Shown: piece by piece, positions 43,387 to 53,918 of the stretch
How positions within the stretch are numbered: position 1 is the first letter of the stretch
How the letters are laid out: every line of letters starts with the position of its first letter
Assembly (NCBI GenBank): GCA_947259505.1
Contig: CAMYLT010000008.1
Span: forward strand, 372,001 to 436,000
DNA length: 64,000 bases
Direction: 5' to 3'
Source: an uncultured Porticoccus sp.
Lineage (GTDB): Bacteria > Pseudomonadota > Gammaproteobacteria > Pseudomonadales > Porticoccaceae
Notes under the pieces: model-generated
The model's database searches: none
Told to the model about the DNA's origin: nothing
What the model saw: only the letters and a program-made list of their open reading frames with translations
Program-made: the position numbers and the translations under genes

Positions 43387-44942
43387 ATACGCAGTACATC
43401 AATGAACAAGGTAAGTTGTTGGCCTGGTTTCAGCAAGTGCTTCGAATTCAAGTTGTTCCATTCCAGAATTTCATTGACGGTAAGGTCAAACTTGTTGGCA
43501 ATGCGGTAAAGTGAATCTCCGCGCCTTACTCGATACTGGAGTTTTTTCTGGCTAGGTGCGTGGCCGCCTTCCACTTCAAGGTTGAGTACTTGTCCTAGTT
43601 TCAGCGGCTCTTTGACGTTCAGGTTATTCCATTTAGCTAGCTCTTTGATGCTAACTTGTTGTTTTTCTGCAATTTTCCACAAGCTGTCACCCTGTTTTAC
43701 CTGGTAACGTCGTGAGTTGGCAGCAAGAAGCTTCTCCACGCCTGAGCCGGGTATTTTGATGTGCTGCCCTATGCGTAGCAGATCACTTTTAAGCCTGTTC
43801 TGTTTACGTAACTGGCTAATCGTTACTTGGTGCTTTTTGGCAATGCCGGACAAGGTGTCACCGGCCTTGACTACATGCTGTTTGATGGGCGCCCATTGCT
43901 CGCGAGGTGTTTTGCTCAGAGCGACTTTAAAACCGGAGGCGTGGTCAATTGGCAGTAGTATGCGGTGGGGACCATCGGGGTGGGTTACAGAGTGACTGTA
44001 TCCAGCATTAAGACGATGGAGTTCGCTGCTATCCATGCTGGCCAATTGTGCTGCCTTGGACAGATCCAGTTGATCTGGCACTTCTACGATATCAAAGTAT
44101 GGATTGTTGCTGATTTCTGGCAGGGCAATTTTATGTGCGGCGGGGTCGAACACCACGCTTGAGATAGCCAGTAACTGTGGCACATAAGCTCGGGTTTCTC
44201 GGGGTAATTGCAGGGACCAGAAGTCGGTGGGCTTGCCCCGTTGGCGATTTTTTCCCATGGCGCGTCTTACATTGCCTTCGCCACAATTATAGGCAGCGAG
44301 GGCTAACAGCCAATCATGGTCAAAATAATCGTATAGGTAACTGAGATAGCTTATAGCAGCATCTGTTGCCGCGACAGGATCACGTCGGCCGTCATACCAC
44401 CAGTCACGTCTCAGCCCAAATCTGGAGCCGGTGTCTGGAATGAATTGCCAGAGTCCTGAAGCGTGGCTGTTGGAATAGGCGAACGGATCGTAGGCGCTTT
44501 CCACCACAGGCAGCAATGCCAGTTCCAGAGGCATATCATTGCTTTCCAGCTGCTCCACTATGTAGTAGAGATAAGGCTCCGCCCGTTCCATGACCCGGTC
44601 AATGTAAGTCTGGTTATTCGAAAACCATTCAACTTGGCGAGTGATACCAGGGTGATCGTAGTAGTCCCTCAATATCATGCCATTGCGCAGTCGCTGCCAA
44701 ATATCCTGGGCGTGCACAAACGGTTCGGAGGAGGCGTCAGCCTTGTTGGATCGAAAGATAACCAATCGTTTTTTAGGTTGTTCGGCTTTCTGGGTTGATT
44801 GGCTGAGAAATCGGGGTGATGCGGCTTTTTGATTAACAGGTGCCGTGTAGACGGTTTGGTTTTGTTCAATCTGCTGCTGTGCACAGCCCACCAGCAGCAA
44901 AAGAAAAAGAACAACAGTCGTTCGGACAATAATGTTGGGCAT
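43383..44942 (-). CDS. mltD: Membrane-bound lytic murein transglycosylase D with three LysM repeats
   Basis: 519-aa lipoprotein (lipobox LLVGC, Cys20). The SLT domain has catalytic Glu148 (LLPVVESAYDPFAYSNSHASG) and the IPDTGSRFGL motif of the MltD family. Three C-terminal LysM peptidoglycan-binding repeats follow (about residues 354-395, 415-457 and 470-515; GDTLSGIAKKHQV, GDSLWKIAEKQQV, GDSLYRIANKFDL). It cleaves glycan strands at the outer membrane. The order mltD-gloB-methyltransferase-rnhA-dnaQ is shared with Pseudomonas. Confidence 0.95.
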   Translation of the reverse strand: MPNIIVRTTVVLFLLLLVGCAQQQIEQNQTVYTAPVNQKAASPRFLSQSTQKAEQPKKRLVIFRSNKADASSEPFVHAQDIWQRLRNGMILRDYYDHPGITRQVEWFSNNQTYIDRVMERAEPYLYYIVEQLESNDMPLELALLPVVESAYDPFAYSNSHASGLWQFIPDTGSRFGLRRDWWYDGRRDPVAATDAAISYLSYLYDYFDHDWLLALAAYNCGEGNVRRAMGKNRQRGKPTDFWSLQLPRETRAYVPQLLAISSVVFDPAAHKIALPEISNNPYFDIVEVPDQLDLSKAAQLASMDSSELHRLNAGYSHSVTHPDGPHRILLPIDHASGFKVALSKTPREQWAPIKQHVVKAGDTLSGIAKKHQVTISQLRKQNRLKSDLLRIGQHIKIPGSGVEKLLAANSRRYQVKQGDSLWKIAEKQQVSIKELAKWNNLNVKEPLKLGQVLNLEVEGGHAPSQKKLQYRVRRGDSLYRIANKFDLTVNEILEWNNLNSKHLLKPGQQLTLFIDVLRI

Positions 44943-45108
44943 GTATTGTTGTTCGTATTGGCTGATTTAATGGCAAACGATTTTAGCCGGGCTATGGCAT
45001 GGCCGCAATCTTTGTCAGCGAGATATTTCCATCTCCGTGATAGGCTTGGTATTTTTGTGAGCCAGATATGTCGAAGCCGCGCTGAGACCTCAGGTTTTTA
45101 CTGGCGGA

Positions 45109-45876
45109 TTAAAAATGATCTTTCCACTGACGGATGACTTGGAATACGTCCCCAGCCTCTTCAAGAATTCGCCCGGAATGCTCTATCGCTGCATGTCTTA
45201 CCGATGCCAAATTGGCTCTTAAAAAGGGGTTGGTGGCCAGTTCCTCAGCTAGGGCGAATGGGACTGTTGCTTCATCATGTAGTCGTTGCTGCCTTACCTC
45301 AGCCACTCTTTTGGATAGGGCTGTGTTGTCAGGTTCAACCACACTGGCAAAACGAAGGTTTGATTGTGTGTATTCGTGGGCACAGTAAACTTGTGTGTTA
45401 GCAGGTAGCTGCGCAATGCGGGATAGTGATTGCCACATTTGTTGAGGAGTGCCTTCGAAGAGACGACCGCAGCCACCGGCAAACAGGGTGTCACCACAAA
45501 ATATCAGTGGTTCGTCTGGTGCAAAAAAAGCTATGTGATCAAGCGTATGACCTGGCACGGCCATGATCTTGAAAGTCGTTCCCATCAGTACCAGGTTGTC
45601 AGCCTCGCATACAGGTTGAGTGACCTGGGCAATCGTTCTAGGCCCATAGACCGGGATGCTTCGGTTGCTAAGTAGCGCATCAATACCACCCACATGATCC
45701 GCGTGGTGATGGGTTACCAGAATGGCATCCAGTTCAAGATTGCAGCGACTAAGCATCGCTTCGACTGGTACAGCATCGCCTGGGTCCACCACGCAAGCGG
45801 AAGGGCTGCCGGGCTGGTGAAATAGCCAAATGTAATTATCAGAGAAAGCATTAATTCGGTCGACTATTAAGGACAT
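45109..45876 (-). CDS. gloB: Hydroxyacylglutathione hydrolase (glyoxalase II)
   Basis: 255 aa, metallo-beta-lactamase fold. The binuclear metal motif THHHADHVGG is near residue 57, with later ligands in VPGHTLDHIAF, FCGDTLFAGGCGRLFEGT and VYCAHEYTQSNLRFA. It hydrolyses S-lactoylglutathione in methylglyoxal detoxification. The C-terminal HAGH domain (NPFLRANLASVR) is present. It is divergent from the methyltransferase gene. Confidence 0.95.
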   Translation of the reverse strand: MSLIVDRINAFSDNYIWLFHQPGSPSACVVDPGDAVPVEAMLSRCNLELDAILVTHHHADHVGGIDALLSNRSIPVYGPRTIAQVTQPVCEADNLVLMGTTFKIMAVPGHTLDHIAFFAPDEPLIFCGDTLFAGGCGRLFEGTPQQMWQSLSRIAQLPANTQVYCAHEYTQSNLRFASVVEPDNTALSKRVAEVRQQRLHDEATVPFALAEELATNPFLRANLASVRHAAIEHSGRILEEAGDVFQVIRQWKDHF

Positions 45877-45955
45877 GCGGCTACCCGGTAGTTTTCAGGG
45901 ATCATATTAACCATAATAAACAACAGGGCCAACGAGGTTAAATTCAGGTTACTTG

Positions 45956-46783
45956 ATGAAGTTACGGGAGTGGTTGCAAGCAGCATCGAATTATCTGGAC
46001 CTCAGGAGTACCGTTTCACCACTGGCGGACTCGCAGCAGTCGTTGGACAGTTGGTTTCACTCAGCCCACGGTCAGTTCTTGTTGCAGCGTGAACGACAGG
46101 CACTTGAACAACTAATACCTCAGCCAGGCGCACATCGGATGTTGTATCTCGGGGCGTCTTCATGTCGTTTACTTCCCGGGGACTATAATCACCTCCACAG
46201 CTTTTGCTTTAGTGCCTCATCAACATCGCCAGGCAGTGCTTCGGCAGTTGCTGACTTTGATGCCTTGCCATTACCCTCAGAAACCGTTGATACAGTGTTG
46301 CTGCACCATGCGTTGGAGTTCTCAGAATATCCCCATGAGGTATTAAGCGAGGTTTCCAGGGTATTGACCCCCTGTGGCCAAGCCATCATTGTCGTATTGA
46401 ACCCGAACAGTCTATTTGGACTTGGAAAATGGCCAGCGCGGCTTTTCCTGAACCAGGCTGCCCTGCGTCACCATAGCTTACGATACAGGAGGCTGCTTGA
46501 CTGGATGAGGTTGCTTAACCTCCAGCCTGAAAAGGCTGTTTCCGGTTGCTATAGTTGGCCTCTGGGTTTTGGTGGCAGTGAAGACAAACCTAGCCTTATT
46601 GAAAGAGCGGGTCAGAAAATTCGTTTACCATGGGGAGCCTTCTACATTGTGAGGGCAAGAAAATACACGGTTCGGATGACTCCGCTCCAACCGCCTTTGT
46701 GGCGCTCTATTAGTGCCCCCCTGGTTCCCAACATAGAAAAAACGGCTTTGCGTAATCCGCAGTGCCAGGAGAAAGATGATTGA
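45956..46783 (+). CDS. SAM-dependent methyltransferase (class I), substrate unknown
   Basis: 275 aa. A methyltransferase-11 type fold with a degenerate SAM motif I ([16 protein letters not shown]), motif II/III around [32 protein letters not shown] and the motif [12 protein letters not shown]. The gene is conserved between gloB and rnhA in pseudomonads, but its substrate is not established. ATG 45956 follows an in-frame TTG and is preferred. Its TGA overlaps the rnhA start. Confidence 0.85.
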   Translation: MKLREWLQAASNYLDLRSTVSPLADSQQSLDSWFHSAHGQFLLQRERQALEQLIPQPGAHRMLYLGASSCRLLPGDYNHLHSFCFSASSTSPGSASAVADFDALPLPSETVDTVLLHHALEFSEYPHEVLSEVSRVLTPCGQAIIVVLNPNSLFGLGKWPARLFLNQAALRHHSLRYRRLLDWMRLLNLQPEKAVSGCYSWPLGFGGSEDKPSLIERAGQKIRLPWGAFYIVRARKYTVRMTPLQPPLWRSISAPLVPNIEKTALRNPQCQEKDD

Positions 46784-47232
46784 AAGAAGTAGTGATATTT
46801 ACAGACGGTGCCTGTCGCGGAAATCCTGGTCCGGGTGGTTGGGGGGCACTGCTGCGTTATGGTGGGAATGAACGGCGGCTCCATGGTGGCGAATCCATGA
46901 CGACTAATAATCGTATGGAGCTTACTGCAGCCATAGAATCGTTGGCGGCTCTGACTCAGCCGTGCAAGGTGATTCTTACTACGGATTCTGAATATGTGCG
47001 TCAAGGCATTACCAGCTGGCTGCAAAACTGGAAAAAAAGAGGTTGGAAGACTGCAGCAAAAAAACCCGTTAAAAACGTGGATCTTTGGCAGAAGCTTGAG
47101 GAGCAGGTTGCCAAGCATGATGTTGAGTGGCATTGGGTAAAAGGCCATAGCGGACATCCCGAAAATGAACTTGCCGATGCACTGGCCAACCTGGGTATTG
47201 ACGAGCTGCAGGGTTCAGCATCAGCACAATAA
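46780..47232 (+). CDS. rnhA: Ribonuclease HI
   Basis: 150 aa. All four catalytic carboxylates are present: Asp in [14 protein letters not shown], Glu in [11 protein letters not shown], Asp in [11 protein letters not shown] and the last Asp in [12 protein letters not shown]. It removes RNA from RNA-DNA hybrids. The start is a TTG preceded by AGGAGA and overlapping the previous stop; the sequence [12 protein letters not shown] fits the family start. Adjacent to dnaQ, as usual. Confidence 0.95.
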   Translation: MKEVVIFTDGACRGNPGPGGWGALLRYGGNERRLHGGESMTTNNRMELTAAIESLAALTQPCKVILTTDSEYVRQGITSWLQNWKKRGWKTAAKKPVKNVDLWQKLEEQVAKHDVEWHWVKGHSGHPENELADALANLGIDELQGSASAQ

Positions 47233-47262
47233 TTAGCACCCAACAAATCAATAGGGGAATAC

Positions 47263-47994
47263 ATGCGTCAAGTTGTTCTTGATACTGAAACAACGGGTCT
47301 GGAAACCTCCCAGGATCACCGTATTATCGAGATTGGTTGTGTTGAGTTGGTTAATCGTCGCTTTACGGGGCGGCACTATCATCAATATATCAATCCGGAA
47401 CGGGACATCGACGAAGGTGCATTAGAGGTCCATGGCATCAGCAATGAATTCCTGTCGGATAAGCCTGTTTTTGCTGCGATTGCCGATGAGTTCCTGGCCT
47501 TTATTGAGGGAGCTGAACTGGTCATTCACAACGCGCCCTTTGATGTGGGCTTTATGGATCACGAATTTGCCAAACTCGAAAACTTTGCCCGAACAGTCAA
47601 TTACTGCACGGTAACCGACACACTGGTCATGGCACGTCAGCGCCATCCGGGACAGAAAAACAATCTGGATGCCTTGTGCAAACGTTACGACGTAGATAAC
47701 TCGCAACGGGATCTACACGGAGCACTGCTGGATGCCGAGATCCTCGCCGATGTCTATTTGATGATGACTGGTGGGCAGGTTGATCTTGGCTTTGGTGGCC
47801 AAAGCCAGCGGGGAGGGGATACAGGAGGAGAAAGTATCAGGCGGCTATCTACAGACCGCAAAACATTGAAGGTTCTGCGGGCGACGGCAGAGGAAGTTGT
47901 TGCCCATGAACAGCAACTGGCCCGCATAGAGCGGGCCAGTAGTGGGCAATGTTTGTGGTTGGCCTTGGAAGCCGACAGTGCGGTTACAGAATAA
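47263..47994 (+). CDS. dnaQ: DNA polymerase III epsilon subunit (3'-5' proofreading exonuclease)
   Basis: 243 aa, DEDDh exonuclease. ExoI is [11 protein letters not shown]; ExoII is [14 protein letters not shown]; ExoIII is [15 protein letters not shown]. The C-terminal tail (about residues 190-243) carries the alpha-subunit binding region, less conserved. It proofreads for the replicative polymerase. Its 3' end overlaps the nhaB 3' end by 11 bases, convergent. Confidence 0.96.
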   Translation: MRQVVLDTETTGLETSQDHRIIEIGCVELVNRRFTGRHYHQYINPERDIDEGALEVHGISNEFLSDKPVFAAIADEFLAFIEGAELVIHNAPFDVGFMDHEFAKLENFARTVNYCTVTDTLVMARQRHPGQKNNLDALCKRYDVDNSQRDLHGALLDAEILADVYLMMTGGQVDLGFGGQSQRGGDTGGESIRRLSTDRKTLKVLRATAEEVVAHEQQLARIERASSGQCLWLALEADSAVTE

Positions 47995-49486
47995 AGGCCA
48001 CGGCCAGCACCCCGACCAGCGACAACACGATGGTGTAGGGTAGCGCCATAATGACCATGCGCCCGTAGGACAGTCGGATTAGAGGCGCCACGGCAGATGT
48101 CAGCAGGAAGAGGAATGCGGCCTGTCCATTCGGGGTTGCCACACTAGGAAGGTTCGTTCCAGTGTTGATGGCCACTGCCAGCAAATCAAAGTGCTCCCTG
48201 CTGATCTCCCCAGCCTCAAACACTGCTTTCACTTCATTGATGTACACCGTTGCGACAAACACGTTATCGCTTATCATCGATAACACACCGTTGGCTATAA
48301 AGAACATTACCGGTTGAATGGATTGGTCCATGGCCAGTACGGCATTGATAACCGGTGAGAACAGATGCTGTTCATGGATCACCGCGACGATGGCAAAAAA
48401 TACCACCAATAGTGCGGTGAAAGGCAAAGCCTCTTCGAAGGCATGGCCGATTTGATGTTCTTCGGTAATACCATTAAAAGCAGTAAGCAAGACAATAACC
48501 GTTAGGCCGATCAAGCCCACAGCAGCCAAGTGAAAGGCGAGGCCAAGTATCAGAAAGATGGCTACTAGAGCCTGTACTATTAGGGATGCACGATGTTTGT
48601 TGGTGAGCTTTTTGGCTTCCTGTTCGTTAAATTCAACCAGTACTGTACGTACGTTTTCAGGAATCTTGGCGCCATAACCAAACCAACCTGTTTTTTCCAG
48701 CAAGACACAGGTCATTAAGCCACAAAACAAAACGGGCATGGTCACGGGTGCCATCACCAGAAAAAAGTGGATGAAGTTCCAGCCAGCTTTTTCCGCGATT
48801 AAAAGGTTTTGTGGTTCACCCACCAGTGTTGTGACGCCACCCAGTGCGGTGCCGACAACACCGTGCATAATCAGGCTGCGTAGGAAAGAGCGAAAACCCT
48901 CCAGATCTTCACGGTGATACTCCATCACCATGGTATCACTTGAGTGGTCGTGTTCATGGTGCACCTCCTTACCGGAGGCAACTTTGTGGTATACGGAATA
49001 AAAGCCGACTGCCACGCTGATTAGAACAGCTGTGACTGTCAGTGCGTCCAGGAATGCGGACAGGAACGCGCCGGCGATACAGAATAGCAGGGATAAAACT
49101 GCCTTCGAACGAACACCGATGAGAATTTTGGTGAAGGTAAATAGCAGCAGGTCGCGCATGAAGTAAATACCTGCCACCATGAACATCAACAGCAGAATTA
49201 CTTCGAAATTACCCAGTGCTTCGTGATAGACCGTTTCGGGTTCTGCCAGACCAAGCAAGATGGCTTCTATTGCCAACAGACCGCCTGGCTGAAGGGGATA
49301 ACACTTCAGTGCCATGGCCAGGGTGAAAATGAATTCGATGATCAATAGCCAGCCGGTAATAAACGTACCCGCCGTTGCCACCAAGATAGGGTTGATAACA
49401 AGAAAAGCTAGAATTGTGTATTTGTACCAGTCTGGGGAGTTACCAAGGAAGTTTTTGGTAAAAGCCTGAAACATGGGCTGAGACAT
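47984..49486 (-). CDS. nhaB: Na+/H+ antiporter NhaB
   Basis: 500 aa from ATG 49486, which has an AGGAA site; a longer frame to 49528 lacks one. About twelve membrane helices. It starts [23 protein letters not shown] and contains the NhaB motifs [16 protein letters not shown] and [15 protein letters not shown]. It exports Na+ in exchange for protons, which fits the Na+-based respiratory enzyme nearby and a saline habitat. Confidence 0.95.
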   Translation of the reverse strand: MSQPMFQAFTKNFLGNSPDWYKYTILAFLVINPILVATAGTFITGWLLIIEFIFTLAMALKCYPLQPGGLLAIEAILLGLAEPETVYHEALGNFEVILLLMFMVAGIYFMRDLLLFTFTKILIGVRSKAVLSLLFCIAGAFLSAFLDALTVTAVLISVAVGFYSVYHKVASGKEVHHEHDHSSDTMVMEYHREDLEGFRSFLRSLIMHGVVGTALGGVTTLVGEPQNLLIAEKAGWNFIHFFLVMAPVTMPVLFCGLMTCVLLEKTGWFGYGAKIPENVRTVLVEFNEQEAKKLTNKHRASLIVQALVAIFLILGLAFHLAAVGLIGLTVIVLLTAFNGITEEHQIGHAFEEALPFTALLVVFFAIVAVIHEQHLFSPVINAVLAMDQSIQPVMFFIANGVLSMISDNVFVATVYINEVKAVFEAGEISREHFDLLAVAINTGTNLPSVATPNGQAAFLFLLTSAVAPLIRLSYGRMVIMALPYTIVLSLVGVLAVAFIL

Positions 49487-49644
49487 GTGTGGTTCCTTTT
49501 GTTTTTCAGTCTGACTTGTACTGCTCAAACCAAGCGATCTATTGGTGTTATTATCAGGTCCAACAGCTGGAGCCGAACGGTAAATGGGCCTATTGATTTT
49601 GCAAGCAAGCAGGTAGCCGCCAAGTATAAAGGGTGAATAAGTTA

Positions 49645-51303
49645 ATGTATCGAATAAATGCCCAGGGATTGATCATGTTGCAGGGTGAACTGGAAAAAGA
49701 AGTCCAGTTACTTATGCAATTGCTGGAAGATGCCGAGGAAACTATTGATGGCGCTGCCCTCGAAGCGCGCCTGAGCAGCCTCCGGGGTGTTTTTCGACTG
49801 CTTGAGTTGCCGGGAGCCGAGGCTCTGCTTGATTCACTTTTGGCGGTCGGAGCTGACGTCAACACATTACAGGTCGGTGGAAAGGGAGCTCATGCCATAC
49901 ACCATGCGTTGCAGTGCCTGCCAGGTTACCTGAAGCAAGTGCAGCGGCAAGGTACAGACAGCGTTTTATTATTACTTCCCGAACTCAATGAACTCAGGGC
50001 TGTGCTCAAGCAACCTCCACTGGATGAACGCATCGCGGTAGGCGAGTTCATCCCAAAAAAATCGCCACTGGGCATGGTCAAACTTCGGGATGAGGGCGAG
50101 ACGGAAGTAGTCTGTGCTGTCCGCCGGTTGTTTCAGCAGGGCCTGGTTCATGCCATCAAGGGTGGTAACCGAGACGCTGCGATCAAAGTGATGGCCCATG
50201 GGGTTCATCGCTTACGAAAAACACTGGCTGACCCCGCAGAGAGAGATTACTGGTCTCTGGTGTTTGAGATATTAAGCGCCATGCACCGGGGCACTCTTGG
50301 GTTTGAGCAGAATCGTTTAAAAACTTTGATGGCAGTAGAGCGGCAACTGCGCATGATGGAAGAGAATGCCGATGCGACAAAATTTTACCCGCCCGATTTG
50401 CAGATGACGTTGTTGGCTTATTTTAGTCTCTCCGGGTTAAGAGGCGATGGCGCAGTTAAATTAGCGGCCCGTCTAGGGGTGCAATCTCCCGGTTATACCA
50501 GCAGAGATATTTTGGCCAGCCGTGACATGTTCATCGGCGATGGAACAGAAGCACTTTCGCTGTTGGTGGCAACCGCCGCTGGGCAGGCTGAACACCTCAG
50601 TCAATTGCTTGATCAGGGTTTGGCAGGCAACGAAGCGGATGCGGATTTTTCACAGGAACTCAGTGCAGGTGTCCAGTTGCTGGGTGAACTCTGTAGCCAG
50701 TGTGATCTCAAGCTTGCCAGCCAGCGCTGCGACGCTCATGTCGCGGGTATTGCGCGAGTCCAGACTGGTCCGCTACCCATGGAGTTATATGAGCGCTTAG
50801 CGGATACACTGCTGTATCTCGAGTGTGTGCTAACAGAACTACAGTCGCAGCCCATTTCGGAATCCCGAATCACCCAGATGAATACCCGAAGTCTGAAACA
50901 GGTGGTGGAGGACAATATTGTCGAACATGCTGAGCGCAAAGTACTCCGGGAGACGGCGGATCACTTGGCCTCAGTGATGCAAATGACGTCTGATTATTGC
51001 GACGGCATTGCTGGCGATGAGGTTGCTGAGCCGTTGGTGGAGAACTTCAAGCAGGTTCTTGGGCCAATGGGAATGCTTGGCCTCCATCGAGCTGAAAAAG
51101 TGGCGCGTCGTTGTCTGGCGATTCTCAACCGCTCCTTAACCACTACCGGTAGTGGTGTTTCGCTGTCGGCGACTATGGCAATTTTTGCAGATGCTATTGT
51201 GAGTCTGGAGTATTACCTGCAAAACCGTCGTTGGAATCGCAATTTTGATGATGCTGTGTTGAGCGTGGCTGAAGATTGCCTGTCGACACTGGAATCTGCC
51301 TAA
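49645..51303 (+). CDS. fimL: FimL-like scaffold protein (degenerate Hpt, ChpA N-terminus homologue)
   Basis: About 552 aa. All-helical protein resembling the N-terminal Hpt-like region of ChpA and P. aeruginosa FimL, which links twitching motility, the Chp system and cAMP. Visible signs: length close to FimL, an N-terminal stretch [18 protein letters not shown], no signal peptide or membrane helix, and a conserved position between nhaB and nudC. No clear phosphorylatable Hpt His motif is seen, as in FimL. ATG 49645 is chosen; a GTG four codons upstream is also possible. Type IV pilus function is inferred from synteny. Confidence 0.78.
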   Translation: MYRINAQGLIMLQGELEKEVQLLMQLLEDAEETIDGAALEARLSSLRGVFRLLELPGAEALLDSLLAVGADVNTLQVGGKGAHAIHHALQCLPGYLKQVQRQGTDSVLLLLPELNELRAVLKQPPLDERIAVGEFIPKKSPLGMVKLRDEGETEVVCAVRRLFQQGLVHAIKGGNRDAAIKVMAHGVHRLRKTLADPAERDYWSLVFEILSAMHRGTLGFEQNRLKTLMAVERQLRMMEENADATKFYPPDLQMTLLAYFSLSGLRGDGAVKLAARLGVQSPGYTSRDILASRDMFIGDGTEALSLLVATAAGQAEHLSQLLDQGLAGNEADADFSQELSAGVQLLGELCSQCDLKLASQRCDAHVAGIARVQTGPLPMELYERLADTLLYLECVLTELQSQPISESRITQMNTRSLKQVVEDNIVEHAERKVLRETADHLASVMQMTSDYCDGIAGDEVAEPLVENFKQVLGPMGMLGLHRAEKVARRCLAILNRSLTTTGSGVSLSATMAIFADAIVSLEYYLQNRRWNRNFDDAVLSVAEDCLSTLESA

Positions 51304-51319
51304 CTGGGTAGTGGCTGCG

Positions 51320-52156
51320 ATGGGCGATTCTGATCAAGTAGCAATATTTCAGCCCTGCGCCAGTTTGCCTTTTGGTGACATTGGCGAGCCATTGTTTGTC
51401 GCTGTAAATGGCCAACAATTGTTGTGCTCGTTAGATGGACAGCGGATATTCTTTTCCAGGCGAGAGCTTGAATCGTTCGTCAACCCTCCGCATTTATTAG
51501 GCTTGTTCAATGGCCAGCCCTGCTATGCGGTCCATCAGCCAGAAGATAATGTCCCCTCAGGATTAGTCTGGAACCGATTGCGCTCTTTGCTGGGTACGGT
51601 TGATGAAAGTATTTTTAATCTTGCCGGGCGGGCTTGCCAGGTTGTTCAGTGGGATTGTCAGCACCGTTACTGTGGACGATGTGGTCGACCCACCGAACTC
51701 TCGGAAGGTGACCGGTCGCGCCGATGCGATCACTGCCAGGAATTGTTTTACCCCCGACTATCTCCCTGCGTCATAGCAATCGTTACCCGTGGCGATCATT
51801 GCCTGTTGGCGAGCAGTGCCCGTTGGCAGGGGACGTTCTATAGTGCCTTGGCTGGCTTTATCGAACCGGGAGAGACAGCAGAGGAAGCCTTGCATCGAGA
51901 AGTGATGGAAGAGGTGGGTATTCGGGTCACCAACCTGCAATATTTTTCCAGCCAACCATGGCCTTTCCCCGGGCAACTGATGATTGGTTTTCATGCGGAT
52001 TACCTGAGTGGAGAAATCCAGGCAGATGGTGAAGAAATTCTTACTGCCGACTGGTATCACTACATGCAGTTGCCACCACACCCTGATGAGCAAACGTTGT
52101 CCGGGAGATTGATTCAACATTTTGTCAAAAGCTGTCAGGGCAGGGAGACGACTTGA
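51320..52156 (+). CDS. nudC: NAD(H) pyrophosphatase / RNA-decapping Nudix enzyme
   Basis: 278 aa. A four-Cys zinc ribbon (CGRCG...CDHC) precedes the Nudix box GFIEPGETAEEALHREVMEEVGI, and the NudC-specific SQPWPFPGQLM motif follows. It hydrolyses NADH and removes NAD caps from RNA. The start is uncertain: ATG 51320, or GTG 51311 three codons earlier. Its stop overlaps the next gene as TGATG. Confidence 0.94.
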   Translation: MGDSDQVAIFQPCASLPFGDIGEPLFVAVNGQQLLCSLDGQRIFFSRRELESFVNPPHLLGLFNGQPCYAVHQPEDNVPSGLVWNRLRSLLGTVDESIFNLAGRACQVVQWDCQHRYCGRCGRPTELSEGDRSRRCDHCQELFYPRLSPCVIAIVTRGDHCLLASSARWQGTFYSALAGFIEPGETAEEALHREVMEEVGIRVTNLQYFSSQPWPFPGQLMIGFHADYLSGEIQADGEEILTADWYHYMQLPPHPDEQTLSGRLIQHFVKSCQGRETT

Positions 52157-52809
52157 TGACGCTGTCACTGTCAACTTTGGTGCCTCTGCTATTGGCCACC
52201 TTATTGTTGTTCATCGCCTTGAGGATATTACTGAAGGGTGGCATGTTGGCAGCGATAGTCCGCGCCGTTGCCGGCTTGGCATTGATAGGCGCGAGTGTGT
52301 TGTTGTTTCTGGCGGGTTACGATCTGCTCAGTTACAGGGCGTTGCTACAGGAGCAGACGGTGGTGACCTTGCAGTTCCAGAGACTGGCGCCTCAGAATTA
52401 CCGGGTTGTGCTAGTGGAAAGTGATGGCGAACAGCATCGCTACCAACTAAGTGGTGATCAGTGGCAACTGGATGCTCGCATGCTGAAGTGGCATCCATCC
52501 CTGGCCAGTGTCGGGTTTAAGTCTCTCTATCGACTAGAGCGCTTGAGCGGCAGATATGCTGACATCCGCCAGCAATTGCAGGCACCGCAAAGTGCTCATC
52601 AATTGGGAGAGGTGCCAACGGAGTTTGATACCTGGTTAATACTTAAGCGTTTCCCGGGGTTGCGAACATGGATTGATGCACAGTACGGCACCGCTACCTT
52701 CTTGCCCATGGCTAATGGGGCAATTTACGAAGTCAAGCTTGCCTATGGCGGACTAATCGCCAGACCGGTCAACCTGGAAGCCAAAGCGGCTGTCTCGGAT
52801 TGGCAGTGA
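52156..52809 (+). CDS. Conserved membrane protein of unknown function
   Basis: 217 aa. Two N-terminal membrane helices (about residues 5-25 and 32-55) are followed by a soluble domain with a beta-rich first half (EQTVVTLQFQRLAPQNYRVVLV) and a C-terminal half containing AQYGTATFLPMANGAIYEV. No enzyme motif. The start overlaps the nudC stop (TGATG) and a gene of this type occupies the same place in pseudomonads, so it is real. The function is unknown. Confidence 0.8.
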   Translation: MTLSLSTLVPLLLATLLLFIALRILLKGGMLAAIVRAVAGLALIGASVLLFLAGYDLLSYRALLQEQTVVTLQFQRLAPQNYRVVLVESDGEQHRYQLSGDQWQLDARMLKWHPSLASVGFKSLYRLERLSGRYADIRQQLQAPQSAHQLGEVPTEFDTWLILKRFPGLRTWIDAQYGTATFLPMANGAIYEVKLAYGGLIARPVNLEAKAAVSDWQ

Positions 52810-52851
52810 TACACTCACCCGAGCTACGGGTGATATGAGAGGAGTTATACA

Positions 52852-53877
52852 TTGGATTATTTGCTGCAATATGGATTGTTTCTGGCCAAGGTGGTCACCG
52901 TTGTGCTGTCTCTGGTGATACTGGTCGGTGTGGCGCTGGGTATGAGTAATCGGGTACGCAAGCACCTTCAGGGAGATTTGGAAGTAGAGCCATTAAATGA
53001 TAGCTATGAGGCAATGAGCGATACCATGGAGTTCGCTACACTGCATCCCGCCTCTCGCAAGTTATGGCATAAGGAAAAGAAAAAGGCGGACAAGCATAAG
53101 AAGAAAAAAACGGAAGAAAGGCAGCGGGTTTACCTGCTGGACTTCAAGGGGGACATGCGTGCTTCCGCTGTTGCCAGTCTTCGTCAGGAAATTACCGCTG
53201 TGCTCAGTCAGGCCAAACCCGAAGATGAGGTAGTTGTTCGCCTGGAAAGCGCTGGTGGTATGGTTCACAGCTATGGCCTCGCGGCAAGTCAACTGGATCG
53301 TATCAAGCAACAGGGCATACCATTGACCGTCTGTGTCGATAAAGTAGCCGCTAGTGGTGGTTATATGATGGCTTGTGTCGCTGACAAAATTCTCGCTGCT
53401 CCCTTTTCCATGATCGGCTCCATCGGTGTTGTGGCTCAATTGCCCAACTTTAATCGATTGTTGAAAAAACACGATGTGGATGTGGAATTACATACCGCCG
53501 GTGAATACAAGCGTACGTTAACCATGTTTGGTGAAAACACCGAGCAGGGCAGAGAAAAGTTTGTTGAGGATCTGGAAGAGATCCATGAAATATTTAAAGA
53601 TTTCGTTAAAAATCACAGGGAATCTGTTGATATTAATGCAATTTCTACAGGAAAAGTTTGGTTGGGAACACATGCAAAGAACGTGTCATTGGTAGATGAA
53701 ATCAAGACCAGCGATGAGTACCTGGTCGATCGATCAAAAGACGCCAACATCTATCTGGTGAGATTCGTCTATCATAAAAGCCTACCTGAAAAGATGGGAT
53801 TAGCTGCCGAAAACAGGGCAGACAGTCTACTGCTGCGCTGGTTCGAGCGGTTGCGCGTAAAGCAGTTCTTTTCTTGA
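52852..53877 (+). CDS. sohB: S49-family inner-membrane protease SohB
   Basis: 341 aa. An N-terminal membrane helix is followed by a highly basic stretch (WHKEKKKADKHKKKKTEERQ, about residues 68-87) and the S49 peptidase domain. The nucleophile Ser lies in DKVAASGGYMMACVAD and the general-base Lys in GEYKRTLTMFGE. SohB is a periplasmic-side protease suppressing loss of DegP in E. coli. The start is TTG 52852 with AGGAG 8 bases upstream. Confidence 0.94.
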   Translation: MDYLLQYGLFLAKVVTVVLSLVILVGVALGMSNRVRKHLQGDLEVEPLNDSYEAMSDTMEFATLHPASRKLWHKEKKKADKHKKKKTEERQRVYLLDFKGDMRASAVASLRQEITAVLSQAKPEDEVVVRLESAGGMVHSYGLAASQLDRIKQQGIPLTVCVDKVAASGGYMMACVADKILAAPFSMIGSIGVVAQLPNFNRLLKKHDVDVELHTAGEYKRTLTMFGENTEQGREKFVEDLEEIHEIFKDFVKNHRESVDINAISTGKVWLGTHAKNVSLVDEIKTSDEYLVDRSKDANIYLVRFVYHKSLPEKMGLAAENRADSLLLRWFERLRVKQFFS

Positions 53878-53918
53878 AGGCCGAAACAATGTGCTAACCG
53901 GTAACGGAGGGCGGCATC

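Noticed and set aside
53058..53130. A-rich, lysine-coding stretch in sohB, considered as a frameshift or low-complexity insertion
   Set aside because: The frame continues in phase into the S49 domain; a basic linker after the membrane helix is normal in SohB.
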